Positions 11,016 through 22,726 are shown, numbered from the stretch's first letter. The stretch: 64,000 nt of DNA from Isochrysis galbana (GCA_018136815.1 CM030931.1:436511-500510); one strand, 5' to 3'. A program made the numbers and translations. The notes: a model not told the origin generated them from the letters alone.

Positions 11016-11799
11016 CTTCTCTCTTTCTTCTCTTCTCTCTGCTCGGCCTCCGCTCTTCCTTCTGGCTCTCTCTCGGTTTCTCTACGTTCTTTCGGTGCCT
11101 CTCTTTACGGGAGGAGGGGGAGGGGGGGAGGGGGAGAGAGAGAGGGAGAGAGAGAGTAAGTTGCGGGGGGGAGGGGGGGAGGGGGCGAGGGAGATGCGAC
11201 GAGCTTTGGGGGGGAGGGGGAAGGGGGGGAGGGGGAGGGGGAGGGGGGGTTTGCTTCCCGGGGGAAGGGAGGAGAGTGAGAGAAGGGGGGGGGGGGGGGG
11301 AGATCTCGCGCAAGCTGGGGGAGGGGGGGGGGGGGGCCTCGGCCGATTCCCCGGCGGCGTGGAGCCGCGGGGGGGGGGCGGGGGGGGGCGGGGGGGGCGG
11401 GGGGGGCGGGGGGGGAGGGGGGGGAGGGGGCGAGGGAAAACCACAGGGGGGGGGGGGGGCGGCGGCGGCCACGGAGAGAGAGAGAGGAAAGGGGAAGGAG
11501 GGGGGGGGGAGGGGGGGCGGGAAGAGGGGGGGAGAGGCGACGCCGCACGCGCGCGGGGCCGTTTTGTTTTCAGCGGCCGCAAATTGAGCGCCTCCCGCCC
11601 CCACAACCTCGTGTCACGCCCCCTCCCCCGCCCCCCCCCTCCCCCCCCCGCCCCGCCCCGCATGCCCAAATTTTGACCGCCGACAACAAGGACGCCCCCC
11701 CCTCCCCCCCCCTCCCGGGGGGGGCAACGGACCGGTTGTTTTTTTTACTTCCTCCGGCGCGCTCCTTCCCGCCGAGGCCGTTCGCGGGGACCGCTCGCG
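11016..11799. promoter_or_regulatory. Divergent promoter region with extreme G tracts
   Basis: This spacer separates two plastid-protein genes transcribed away from each other. On the plus strand 11105-11560 is almost only G and A with many runs of 7-12 G; 11620-11730 switches to long C runs. The minus strand upstream of FNR is therefore pyrimidine-rich, as before other genes here. The G runs could form G-quadruplexes. No TATA-like element is evident. Spurious long frames here (Pro- or Gly-rich) are composition artefacts. Confidence 0.5.
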
Positions 11800-13224
11800 A
11801 TGCCCGTTCCCCTCGTCGGCGCTCTCGTCGGCGCTCTCGCGCTCGCGCCGCGGGCGTGCTGCAGCGGGCGCGGGGGGAGGACCATCGGGCGGGCCGTGCG
11901 CATGCTCAGGGACGACGCCGACTATGACCTCGCTGCCTCTGAGTTCGACCTGCTCGAGGGGCGCAGCTTCCGGCGCGAGGCGGTGCTCCGCTATGCGCTC
12001 GAGTACCGCACCGAGCAGCTGCGCATCCTCTTCTTCCTCTCGTCGTCGATCCTGGCGGCGGCGGCGCCATGGATCGTGGGGGATCTCTTCCCGCCTGCCC
12101 TCGAGCTCATCCCCTCCGCCGCCGCGGACCCGGCCGAGGCGCCGGGCGGCGTGCTCGGGCAGTATGCGGCGGCCTTCGGAGGCGCCGCCTTCTTCTCCGC
12201 CCTGACGGTGCAGGAGAAGGGCAGGCGCGGGGCCAAGCTGCGGAGATTCGAGAAGGAATTCGCGCTCGGTGACCTTTCCATAGCGCAGGAGGCGGCGGTG
12301 GGCGGCTCCCTCTCCTCGGCGCGCGTGGCAAGCCTGCGCGATCGGAGGCGGGTCGTCGCTCTGTGCGGCCCTCCCCCGAAGCTCGAGGCGCTCCTGCAGG
12401 ACGCGGCCGTGTATCGCCGGCGGCTTGCGCAGAGTGGGGTCGTGCTGGTCGCTGTGCCGGTGGCCGGCGACGCACTGCCTCCGATCGCTGCGGCGGCAGA
12501 GGCGGAGGGGTGGCTCTGGCGGCCAGGCAATGCTCGCGCCTGGTACGGCTACTTCTGCGACCTCCTCTCCGACCGTGCGGACGGAAGGTCGGCAGATGGT
12601 GGGCCAGCGGCGTCTGTGCTTTCCTCCGAGGGCGCGTGGCTCGCCACGTCGCTCAAGGGGCGCTCTGTCGGCTCGGGCGTGGGTGCGCTGCCGTGGGACG
12701 AGTTGCTTGGCACCAAGCTCCCGCCGATGGCACCATGCGCCGCCGACGAGCCCTCCATCGCGCGCACGCCTGCCGAGAGCGCGGTGCTTGCGGCGCAGGC
12801 GGCGCTCTACGAGCACGTGGCCAACGCGGACTGGGAGGCTGTCGCGCGCGCGTGCGCCGCGAGCGACGACGAGGAGGTGAGCGCGATCGCCAAGGTCGGC
12901 CGGCTGGACAATTGGGAGGTGGTGCTCAAGGATGGCGTCACTCGTGGCATCCGGCTGGCCTCCGCCGACGCGCTGGTCTCGCCGGACGGCAAGGTGGCGT
13001 GGAGCACCGGGATCGAACATCCCGGGCCGGAGCAGGCAAAGGGATGGCGTGACGGCACGCTCCTTTGCACGCAACGCTGGCTCAACGAGGCGGAGGAGGG
13101 AGCAAGCGAGCCCTGTTGGCGGCTCGCACAACATCGCACCATCCCATATGCCGAATCAATGGATGCCGCCGCGTGCCTTCGCTGCGACCGGCGAGGCTGC
13201 GTTGCGCTCCAGCGCCTCCGGTGA
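11800..13224 (+). CDS. LPA1/REP27-like photosystem II assembly protein, plastid-targeted
   Basis: A single 474-residue exon. The N-terminus MPVPLVGALVGALALAPRACC reads as a signal peptide followed by a Gly/Arg transit-like stretch. Residues ~60-150 hold RYALEYRTEQLRILFF, a membrane segment (~75-95), a second hydrophobic segment (~120-140), then a basic KGRRGAKLRRFEKEFALGDL. This two-helix pattern with a charged tail resembles the DUF3493 domain of LPA1/REP27, thylakoid proteins needed for D1 and photosystem II assembly. Residues ~180-270 look like a small alpha/beta domain (RVVALCGPPPKLEALL). The C-terminus (~335-460: ALYEHVANADWEAVARACA to WRLAQHRTIPY) looks like an NTF2/SnoaL-type domain. 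The N-terminal TPRs of plant LPA1 are absent. The pairing with FNR supports a plastid role; exact function is inferred. Confidence 0.6.
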   Translation: MPVPLVGALVGALALAPRACCSGRGGRTIGRAVRMLRDDADYDLAASEFDLLEGRSFRREAVLRYALEYRTEQLRILFFLSSSILAAAAPWIVGDLFPPALELIPSAAADPAEAPGGVLGQYAAAFGGAAFFSALTVQEKGRRGAKLRRFEKEFALGDLSIAQEAAVGGSLSSARVASLRDRRRVVALCGPPPKLEALLQDAAVYRRRLAQSGVVLVAVPVAGDALPPIAAAAEAEGWLWRPGNARAWYGYFCDLLSDRADGRSADGGPAASVLSSEGAWLATSLKGRSVGSGVGALPWDELLGTKLPPMAPCAADEPSIARTPAESAVLAAQAALYEHVANADWEAVARACAASDDEEVSAIAKVGRLDNWEVVLKDGVTRGIRLASADALVSPDGKVAWSTGIEHPGPEQAKGWRDGTLLCTQRWLNEAEEGASEPCWRLAQHRTIPYAESMDAAACLRCDRRGCVALQRLR

Positions 13225-14102
13225 CAGGAGCGCCACCGCCTTCGTGATATCTCTTGCTCTGCGGGCCGGGGGCACACATTGCCGCACCATGAGCCGGTTG
13301 AGGAGTGTGTGCGTGTGTGTGTGTGTGTGGGCCCAGTGCGGTGGGCGCGATCGTCGCTGCGGGCAGATGCGCAGCGGGGCCGCTGAGCTCAGCAGAAGTC
13401 AACTGGCCTGACTGAATGCGAGCATATGAGCATATCTAGCCTGTCTGCACTTCCTAATCCTAATACTCGATGCTCATTGCCACCCATCTACACTTCGATA
13501 CCTGCGCCTCCAGCGCTCAATGCGAGGTTAACTACTGGTGCTCGGAGCCCCTCCCACAAATGCCCATTACTGGTACCATAACTGGCAATTTTAAGTTTCT
13601 CAGAGGGCCCAAACTCAGCACATTAACAGGTTTGGCGTTTGGTTTTGGGTTGGGTGTTAACACGTCAGATGTTGCCCATTACTAGGTATTAATGGTATTA
13701 ACTTGTTAACGGGCTTAAGGTGGCGTTGCCACCGACACTGGGGGGGGGGGGGCACGAGAGCTCTCATGCTGGAGCGGGTGCGCGGTCTCGCGCGAACGCT
13801 GTACGCTGTGCGGGGCGAGCCCCCCCCCCTGCCCCTTGGCAAGCTGGCGGCCAACTGAGGCGTGGAACAGGGTACAGGGTCCGCTGTGAGCACTAAGTAC
13901 NNNNNNNNNNNNNNNNNNNNNNNNNNNNNNNNNNNNNNNNNNNNNNNNNNNNNNNNNNNNNNNNNNNNNNNNNNNNNNNNNNNNNNNNNNNNNNNNNNNN
14001 GTAGCAGGTAAAGAGGTTGCAGGCCGTTATAGGTTGTACCAAGAACTTAAACGGAAGTGGCCCTCCATTGGCTCATCCTGCCGGTTGTGTTCAGCATCTC
14101 AC
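13225..14102. other. Gene-free spacer with assembly gap
   Basis: Contains a (GT)n microsatellite at ~13303-13328 and a run of G at ~13740. Exactly 100 N fill 13901-14000, the usual code for a gap of unknown length. The missing 3' exons of the UBR gene should lie in or across this gap. Confidence 0.8.
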
Positions 14103-17100
14103 CTGCGAGAGCATCTCGGCGCCGTTGCGTCTCCATAGATGTGCTCCAACCTGCGCCGAAAGTGCCAGCACGCGAATCGGATGTTCAGCCAACTGCAGCA
14201 GCAAGAGTCTTCTAGTTTCCTCGTTGCTTTGCTTCGCTGGCCATGGAGGTGGCGGGCCGCACGGAGGCTCAACCCGCCGTTTACATCGGGGAATTGGCGT
14301 TGAAGGTGGAGGACGAGACGGAGCGGCGCCTACCGTCGAGTCGTGACTAGGGTTTTCTCCTAGTGTTTCAACGGCACCAAGCGCCCGCCGCCGCCCTCTC
14401 CATTCCTCAATCCCTTGACCAAGCCCTGCGCACTCGCTGTCAATTGTTGTTCCCCCGAGAATACCGTCACCGTGCGCAGCATCATTGTCGTCGCTGGTGC
14501 CGTCCTCATCGCTTCGAGGAGTTGGAGTATCTGCGAGATCAGCTTGATGGCACCGAGTTTCTGTTGCAGCCTCACTACAGTGAGCGAAGGGCGACGCGGA
14601 GGGGGTGGCAACAGAGCAGGGTGTACTGCTGGCGCTTACCGCAGCACCGCGGTCTTCGCTACTGCCGAGGCGATCCCTCGCAAGACCAGTCTGCTGGATG
14701 TGCTTATCTGAAGCCATCGCACGCGTGGGGGGCGGGGCAACTACAGGATACGAGATTCCGAACGCTTTCGCCTCGTGCCGCAGTCGTTCGCGTTGTGCGA
14801 CGGCACCCTCCCAGTGGACGTCGTCCGCAGGCGGGGGCCACGCCGAAACTTGAGACACGATCTCGTCCAGTAGCGAGGAAAACAGAGCCACTTGTTGAGA
14901 CCCTGACACCAAGTCCTGTTGCGAATCGCTCGATGCTTGTATGGGTGGAAGGGGCATGGCTGCCGCCTCACGGAGCACCGCGGCAAAGAAACGATGGAGA
15001 GGTAGATGGAACGAGGTTCCCTCTTTCCGCGTGCAGATATCACCGTCGATTAGTAGTACCGTTGGTGGTTCACTTTGGATCGCCGCTGTTGAATCACCAT
15101 TTTCAATCTCTTTGTCTTTGGGCACTGCGGAGGACCCGGGGGAAGTGGTGCCACAGATGCTCTCGCTTGGGCTCTCGGCGAGCGATCCTGCGCGCACTGC
15201 TTTCCGTGAACTAGCCAGCACTCTTGTAGCAAGTGGTGGGCATGGGGCAGGTAGGCGGACGTATCGCCTGCTAGCGGGAAGGTCATGTCGCACCCATCGG
15301 AAGACAGAATCAAGGGTGGCAGTAGCCACCGCGCGCGTTGTTTCCGCTTGGGCGGCCACAACACGTGAGGCATGAGTAGCGGTGGCAGTGGAATCGCCAC
15401 TTGTCCCATGCGATGTTCGAAATGACGCGGTCATCTCGTCGGCGTCGACTCCCGAGGCAACAAGCGCCGAACGAAAGATGGACCCGACAGTGAGTGCAAG
15501 ATCAAAAGCCTGCAACCACTTGCGCTGTTCGTGCTCGACGTGCGTGAGTGTCGAGCGAACCTAATAGGATGGGTGGGACGAAGCACAGGTGTTCGTGGAT
15601 GAGAGGGTTTGCTGAAAATCTCGGTGACAAAGTTCGAAGACACATATAGGGCAGTGCATTGGATGACGTGTCGCCCAGGCGTTGCCGTAGATTGGAAGCG
15701 CTCACCTTAGGATCGGCTCCCTGGATACGCTCCAGGATGCGAAGCCAACGCAGCAACAAGCTAGCGCCTTGGGGCGGAGCAAAAGGATGCGCAGTTAGCC
15801 ATTCGGTCGAGCGACACGGAATCGATGCAAGGGTCTCCCATGATGCTCCGGTGCCGGTGCCCGAATCACAAAAAGCAGGAGCGTCCGCAGATGCGGTGGC
15901 TAATGAGTGGAGAATGTAGTCGAGATCCCGTGCCATCACATCATACCTAAGTACACACGGAGAAAGCGTGGGGAAGGCAGCACTGTGATCACATCGAGGT
16001 AAGGGCGATGTATCAGGGAAAAGGGCATGACATACTTGAGTCCCCTAGCCCTGTGCAATGATCTCCATCGACTTCCTCAGGTGCGCGACGTGGCTTGCAA
16101 GGAGCGCACCGAATCATGCCCCGCCTCTCCCCCGACTAGCCAACGAACCCCCCCCTCTTGCGTCTCTTTCGTGTGTGCGTACCTCCTACTCTTAAGACCT
16201 TTGTCGTCGAACTTCAACTTGGGAAGAGGAGCCGGCTCACATCCAGGCGCAGGCTCGCCGCTGAGGGGATCATAGCCTCCCTCAGCTTCGCTCCGCCAGG
16301 CCTCGCCGATGCCCGAGCGTGGACACAGAGGGGACCACTCGGCCGGTGATCCCGCGGCGCCGGGAGTCATGAGGTGCCCGCTTTGAAGGGGCGCACGGCC
16401 GGTTGGAGGGGTGACAGGAAACGACCGCGGTGCAGCGAGCGGCGGAGTGACGCCCTCTGGCCAAGGATGTTCAGGCGTGGCACCTTCATTTTGCCTCCCA
16501 TCTGCGGTGGTCTTCAGGGCCCTTGAGAGAAGATCGGCCGCAAGGGTGGGGGTGTAGCCCGCTAGCACCTCGACAACCTCGAGATCCGATGCGTTGTGCA
16601 AAACGCGGTCGAGAGAGAGAAGGGCAGATGTTAAGCTAGAGGTCGGACCGGCATGCAGGATCAGAGAAGGCGCCGTATAAACTTGCGTAGATAGGCCGAG
16701 GAGAGCCTCCGATTTCGTGCCGATGCCAGCCGTATACCTGAAATGGGGAAAGGGTCGCGTGTGCTCAACTAGTTGACATTGCTGAAGGACGCTGATGACG
16801 TCCGGGATGGAGCTCATCGACTCTTGACGACGAAAGTGCGGCACTCACCGCAGGGCTAGTGGCAAGTACATGTACGAGAATGTCTTTGCAAACGCCAGGC
16901 GGAAGGCGGGGACACCAAGGCAAGCGAGGTACAAGCGATGCAACTCTGTCGTGAGCACACGTGGCAACGTAGCATCCGCTTCCATCAGCCAACACAGCAC
17001 CGTGGGAGAGCAACGAGATCCGGCCTTGTCGGCACTGTCAGAGTCTTTTCCCACGCCTGTACCGCCAATGTGCTTTCCGCCCTGGCCGGGCATTATCACC

Positions 17101-19645
17101 TCACTATCCAGCGCACCGCCGCTCGGAGTAGATTCAAGCAGGCCAGGTAGCTTGACCTCGCATGTCGACGTATCCCACGATACGAGTGCAGTTCTACAGC
17201 CATGCATGGTTGTCGAAAACCGGACAACGTGGCCAGCACACCGACAAGGCAAATGCCACGCAAAACGCGTGCCCGCAGCACGATGATCACGCGGAAGCAG
17301 CACGCGCAGCTTAGCCGCCGATGTGGCCGGTGCGTTTGCGGTACTGCTCAAGGGCTGACGAAGCCCTCTCGCCATTTCGGCCGGCGTACTTGGTGGAAGC
17401 ATCACTACACCCATACCAGAGGCCAGTGCAGCCTCGCGCGCCTGCTTCCGCTCCAAGTCAGCCCATCCACTCATCTCATCGACCCGGGCGTTGCCCAGAG
17501 GACCGATTCGCATCGCCGCCTTCAGTGATGTTGTGAAGTCACCGGGTGAAACTTGTCCACGTTCAGCGGCCCGCCCTTGCTCAGGAGCCCCAGGCCATGA
17601 AGTGGAATCTGCAGCCGACAAGGCTATTTTCAAAAGGTTAGTCGGCGACGGGACCGTTCGCTCTGCTTCAGAGTCGTGTGCAAGACCAGACTGTGCACGC
17701 CTCCCTCCTTGACCCACCGGAGTTTGGCGTGGATCGCCCTCGATCCCAGTGCCGTCCGTCGCTCCCCTGGCACTGGCTGCTGCACCTCCTGCGGGAGTCG
17801 CGGCCACAGTTTCCTCGCTGAGAACGGCGCGCGCGAGAAGCACAGCTCGACGCTCTGCCTGAGGCGCGGCTTCGAAAACCCCAGGCGTCCGCGCGATTCT
17901 GAAGCAGCGATCGATTGGACTGTAGGCACGAAGGCCAGTTTGAATCTCACACCAGGTAGCTGACCCGCGTTTGGTCGCGTAAGCATGTGCTGCCGACTCT
18001 GACCTAGCGACATCGAGGTCTCTTTGTACCGCCGACTGCCCAGCATAGAGCACCTCATTTGGGATTGTCGGGGGCGGGGACAGTAGTGCGTCAACGATCT
18101 GCTCGGCAAGAGAGCTCGACCTTGATGCAGTCGTTGCCAGCCAACGTGCAGCTGCGGCTGCGCGCGCAAGGGAGCCCGGTGTTGAATCTTCAGGAACAGA
18201 GATTGAGACCAAAAACCCCGAAGTACGCAGTAGGGTGAAGGCATGCGCCAGGCTCGTTAGCGGACCTTCCTACAAGGGTAAAGGGAGAGGAGGCAGCGGA
18301 GCCGTGGGTCGTGGTGATCAGAAACGCCAAGTAGCGCCCGCCGGCCTGCGCATCATAAGATCCCTTGATAGTTCTATGAACAGTTCGCCCGTTGCACTTT
18401 GAAGGTATGCACACCTGCACGCGCGCTATTCCCGATGCAATTGCCTCTCGCGCTGCCGTTGTCGCCTTATCGTGTGACAGGTCGACCCGCTGTAGGGCCG
18501 CGGCCATCTCCTCCACTGAATGCCAATCGTCCGCAAGCACCCACAGCGCAAAGCTTGAATCGAGTGACCATTTGTCTGCACGAAGCCTTGCGGCTTTTGC
18601 GGACAAGTGGCGGGAGTGTGCGAACGCGCTAGATGCAGAGGCTGCGGCGTCAGCCGAAATCTGGGCGACTTCGGCCGCGGCGTCTCCGAAGGCGATGATA
18701 TCCGTCATCGTATTGTTCCACTCGGATCTGCGGCACACAGCAACAACCAAGTGCCAGGTCAGCACGACGCACAGCAAGTTGGCCTGGGGGCCTGGCAGCT
18801 GACCCCGACAGCCACAATGACCTCGAGGCGATGCCCGGAGGTCTGGCTGTCGGGCCGGGACGGGAATCGGCCGTACCTACTACGTGAGAACTCAGCTCCT
18901 CGGAGCACTGCATAGAGCGCGGCGGAGCTCACAGCACGAAGCGAGGCAATCATACTAGCCGGCAGGGGCGAGCCTGGGTCTTCGCTAGCCTCGCCGCCGA
19001 CGTGTCCCTCTTCTGCGTGTGCACGCACGCCCTCGTGCTCCTCACCACTCGTCCGGCCTGCATGTATTGCACAATCGCACTCAGACCGCCATGCCTCGGG
19101 ATCTCCACAATCGCAACAGCCGCCTGCCGTACGTGAAAAGAATACGTCGTGGTCGCGGTGCTTGGGCGATGCGTTGAAGCAGTCCTGGCAGAGCACGCAT
19201 GTGTCGTCCGCCTACAAGTTGGGGTGTTCAGTCGACCGCTATGCGTACATGTGCTGGCCCAAGTAAGGCCTCTAGGAGCAACCTCCGTGCCCACGAGGCA
19301 TCCCACTCGCCGCATCGTGGCCGGCGTGGGGTGCGGGCGCTTCACCTGGCAGGTACGGCAGTGCCACGAGATATCCCCCTCGTTGAAGATGTACCCACAG
19401 CGCCGCGGTCCCGCCTGCTTGCTCGAGAGAAAGGGGAGGAGAGGTGCGAGAGGGTCGTCAGACATCCCGATGCCTGCAGCGAGCCTGGCCGGCAGGAGCG
19501 GCGCGACGAGTGCGAGGTTGAGGGCCTTGGCGATGTGGTCGGGTGGCATCCCGTCGATCAGGTCGGAGGCCAGTGCGCCGCGCTCTTCCTCGCACATCCC
19601 GCAGAGGGTGGAGAGCTCATCTTCCTCGCCGCCCCTCGCCGCCAT
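14103..19645 (-). CDS. UBR1: UBR1-type E3 ubiquitin ligase (N-recognin), 3' end lost in gap
   Basis: Seven exons on the minus strand: 19645-19346, 19211-18877, 18727-18415, 18269-16849, 16737-16183, 15946-15706, 15560-14103. They give 1,541 residues with every junction in phase. The protein recognises destabilising N-termini and ubiquitinates its targets. The UBR box is at ~83-153 with Cys83, Cys96, Cys99, then [22 protein letters not shown] and CAIHAG, all zinc ligands in place. A ClpS-like domain follows at ~265-325 ([30 protein letters not shown]), so both type 1 and type 2 degron pockets are expected. Later landmarks are [47 protein letters not shown] and [20 protein letters not shown]. 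The RING and autoinhibitory C-terminus are not in the window; the last donor (gtgagatg) leads into the N run. Whether it is closer to UBR1, UBR2 or plant PRT6 cannot be decided here. Confidence 0.93.
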
Positions 19646-20060
19646 CAGGGGAGGGGGGGGGAGGACGTGTGGGGGCCGGCGGGGGGGAGGAAGGGGGGGG
19701 GTAGGGAGGAAGGAAAGAGAGCGAGTATGATGGAAGAGAATGAGAGAGAGGAAGGGGAAGAAGAGAGAACGGGAGGCGAGAAGTGGGGGGGGAAAGGGGA
19801 AGAGAGGGAGGGAGAGGAGAGAGTAGAGGAGGAGGTGGTGGGGATAGAGAATGATAGCGAAGAGACGAGTAGTGAGACGGATGAAAGGATGAGAGTGAGA
19901 TAGGTAAACTATGTCGAGCGAGAAGAGAGAGAGGAGAGGAGAGAGAGAGGGAGAGAAAGGAAGAGGATGGAAGAGAGAGAGAGGAGAGCGGGAGAGCGGG
20001 AGAGCGAGAGCAAGCAAGCGAAGAGGGGAGAGACTCGGGTGTTTACTATTCTACTCGTCT
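19646..20060 (-). promoter_or_regulatory. Pyrimidine-rich promoter/leader of the UBR gene
   Basis: On the minus strand the ~370 bases upstream of the UBR start are almost pure C/T (plus strand: G/A-rich, 19650-20030). It matches the tract type seen before the other genes of this window. Confidence 0.45.
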
Positions 20061-21277
20061 CAATCCTGTTCCTGCAGATCTAGCCATCTCTAAAGATAGT
20101 AATCTCTGCGGATCCGCGCGATCCCCGCGTTGATGTCCTTCTCCATCTCAGAGTTTTCTTGTTCTGCTGGTTTAACCATAGTGATGTGGACCCTCGTCGG
20201 CAACGAACGGAGCCCCTACAGTAAACCCCGCGTATGATGGCTGATGGCGAATCATCACCCACGCGACCATCTCGGTTACACTGGGACGCCCTCAGGCTGC
20301 AGAGGCTGAGCGCCGCGCAGAGAAAGAGGGGGCCGAGCACCACGTAGAGGATCTCTATACCTCTATCTCTATCTCTAGAGGATTTTTGCAAGGGTTCTCG
20401 TAAGGTTTGAGGAGCGTGGTTGGAACAGCTCCTTCAACCCTCTTACAACTGCAAAAAATGATTTCCGCTGGCACTCGGTTGAAAGAGCGATCTCGCCGCT
20501 GGGATGCCCACTCTCCCCTACACCGCGCAGGAGTTGGAGGACTCCCTCCTCGCCCTTGCGCAGCACATGTGGATTGCCGCGGGTGCAGGCGGCGCAGGCA
20601 GGCACGGCTGCGTGGAGTGAGAGTGAGGCGGCGCGGAGACGGTGGAGGCGGAGAGCGGAGAGGGCGGAGGCGGTGAGGGTGGAGGCGGAGAGGGTGGAGG
20701 CGGAGAGGGAGGAGGCGGTGAGGGTGGGGGGGGGGGGGCGAGGGAGGGGGTGGTGAAGGTGGAGGAGGGGAAGGCGGTGGGGGTGAGGGAGGCGGCGGCG
20801 AAGGGGGAGGTGGGGATGGAGGAAAAAAAAACCCTTTTAAAATTCTCGCCTCACTAGTGGCACTGGAACGTTTCCTCGTAGCCACGCCTTTTTCCCTTCC
20901 CCACCCTCATTTTCCGCCTTGCGGCAACTCCCCTCGTGCTCTACTTAGGGGCTCGGGTCTTTTGGGGGGTCCGAGCGGAGCGGGGTGCACCTGTCCTTAG
21001 CGGCGTGTTCTCGCCCTCCTCCTGTGCTGCTGAGTGACCTGTTTATCATATATGTTCGTTTCGGGGTTCAGGGTTTCCTGCGTGCTGCGATGTTAGTCGT
21101 AGGTGACTTATATTGATCAATCGCACTTCCAGATGGTCTATTAATACAGGGCGACACATCGTGTTATGCGAGCTTTTCGGCAAGACCAAGTGCTTTCGCC
21201 ACGAGGCTAGTGTTTTCGCTCAGTTGTCAGTTGTAGCCTACCTTTTTCGTCTTCGATAAATACGGGGGCGCTGAGTC
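20061..21277. other. Gene-free, repeat-rich spacer
   Basis: 20640-20830 is a GGTGGAGGCGGAGAG-type tandem array; on the minus strand it would encode Ser-Pro4 repeats, but I see no convincing gene around it. 20885-20955 is the inverse copy of the 8905-8975 repeat. The rest is unassigned. Confidence 0.5.
20640..20830 (-). repeat. Purine/pyrimidine minisatellite with Ser-Pro coding potential
   Basis: Imperfect 9-15-base units of GGTGGAGGCGGAGAG type. The minus-strand frame reads (Ser-Pro-Pro-Pro-Pro)n like an extensin or pherophorin linker. The array lacks a supported start and the flanking frame looks random, so it is kept as a repeat. Confidence 0.55.
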
Positions 21278-21601
21278 CTAGTGGTTTCTTGAGTTTGGGC
21301 TTCCTCCCTTGCGCGGCTTTTTTTGTGCGCATGGAGTGTGGTGTGTTTTTGGTGGGGCGAGGCCCCTAACCAAGGTGACAAACCTCGTTAGCGTAGATTC
21401 TAAGATCGGTATGTAGTGGTACTCGTGTGACTCGAATTCGACTCTATAGAAGTCTCTTAGTATGTATTTCCACGCTATCACGTATAGCGCTTTTAGGCTT
21501 GCTGGCGTGATTGCACCGGGGTATGCGAACAATCTATCCTTCGTCTTCTGCATCCGTGACCTTCCGGGGGAGGGGGTAGGGGGTGTAGTCATTAAGGGCA
21601 T
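21278..21601 (-). pseudogene. Possible C-terminal fragment of a LINE ORF2
   Basis: The minus-strand frame includes ALYVIAWKYILRDFYRVEFE followed by a hydrophobic/charged helix-like tail and a Lys-rich end. The AWKYI motif with aromatic residues is reminiscent of the tail of L1-clade ORF2 proteins, and retroelement pieces surround it. No catalytic motif is included, so the call is tentative. Confidence 0.3.
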
Positions 21602-21603
21602 CT

Positions 21604-22005
21604 ATGGTCTCGAGGATTGTTTTCGTCGCGGGACACCACGCTAGGTGGCACGAGTCTTCTCGGTGTCGGCGACGTAGTCTACACGTAGTTGTCTGGCTAT
21701 CTGTGAACCTATTTCTAGTGCCGATCCTTCTGTGTGTGATATGTGATATGTTTAAAGTGCAGATGTTTGTCCGTAAGCGACATCGTCGCCTGCCAGGAGA
21801 ACGACGTGGAAGAGGGATATGTGAGAAAAAGACGAAGAAGATGAAAACTCAGCCCGCGTAGCTAGGAGTCACCGCGTGTTGAGAGGAGCGGGGGGGGGGA
21901 GCGTGATTAGCTTTGTACCACTAATATTAGTGTGGCTACCTAACAAGAGTATATGGATGACAAAAAAAAATCACCTGGCCCTCTTTTGACGGAACGCGAC
22001 TTTGC
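21604..22005 (+). mobile_element. 3' end of an unclassified repeat element (copy 1)
   Basis: The frame ends CEKKTKKMKTQPA-stop (21861). About 140 bases after the stop match the copy at 36136-36610: GAGCGTGATTAGCTTTGTA, an AT-rich hinge with TAATATTA, then CCTCTTTTGACGGAACGCGA. Both copies keep the same C-terminal peptide and the same 3' flank, so this was a coding element. Upstream of the shared end the two copies are unlike each other. Confidence 0.6.
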
Positions 22006-22159
22006 CGCGACTGCACCCGAGCCTCAGGCGACAAGCGACCCTCGCCACTGCGCCCCACCTGGGACGCCCCACGCCGCCCGAGGCGGCTCGTCAGAAAGCC
22101 CTCTCAAAGCCCATCCAGCTCATCCAAACCACACCCGCGCGAGCGCGCGGGGTGGCGAG

Positions 22160-22410
22160 CACTGACACCGAACAGGTTGCCCTTGACTGGGAACTGGGAA
22201 ACCGGGAAAAGGCGTTCGACAGAGTCAGCTCGTCTCTACCACATAGCCCTAGAGCTACTTAACTTCGGCGACGACTTCCGTAGATACGCCAGCACGCTGA
22301 CCAACTCGAATGCGCGTCCGATTCGATACATAAAGTCCAATGGAGGGCGGAGCTTCCCCTTCACCATTGCTAGCGGAGTCCCGCAAGGATGCCCACTACA
22401 AGTGGCTCAA
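22160..22410 (+). pseudogene. LINE reverse transcriptase fragment, frameshifted
   Basis: One frame gives EKAFDRVSS (catalytic Asp region, motif A). The next frame gives HIALELLNFGDDFRRYASTL and SFPFTIASGVPQGCPL (motif B). Both belong to one non-LTR reverse transcriptase, so a small frameshift near 22215 breaks it. The YxDD motif is not present; the fragment ends right after GCPL. It could be the missing half of the family seen at 5296-8014, but no overlap exists to test this. Confidence 0.7.
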
Positions 22411-22726
22411 ACAAAAAATAGTCGTGGTCGTTTTTTGGGGGGGTGCCTTCCGTGTTTCGGGGTGGTCGCTCGTGGTGTGCAGTGTGTTTCGCCTCCCCCC
22501 CCCTCCTGCGCGCGACGTTCAGTGTTCACTTTTCATTCAACTTGTTTCGCCTTGGTGGCCCCCGGACGCTAGCGTGTTTCGCGGTCAAGTTCGACTATTT
22601 TTTGTTTGAGTAACTTGTATCTCCTTTAGCATTCCTCCTCACTCCTCACGACAAGAGGCATAACATTTCTGACATGGGGGCAGGCCAAGAAGACTAGCGG
22701 CCGTTCCGTCGGCAATCGGTGGCCGG
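22411..22726. other. Spacer
   Basis: T/G-rich and C-rich low-information sequence after the reverse transcriptase fragment. Nothing recognised. Confidence 0.5.

Noticed and set aside
10867..11676. Several long Pro-rich or Gly-rich frames on both strands between FNR and the LPA1-like gene
   Set aside because: They arise from G and C runs. The FNR first exon explains the only protein-like part, in a different frame from the long frames.
18190..18360. Coding continuation of UBR exon 3 to residues [12 protein letters not shown]
   Set aside because: The exon ends earlier at GTGCAG-GTGTGC (18415). The downstream frame [19 protein letters not shown] from acceptor CCTTGTAG fits the ClpS-domain end and keeps phase 0.
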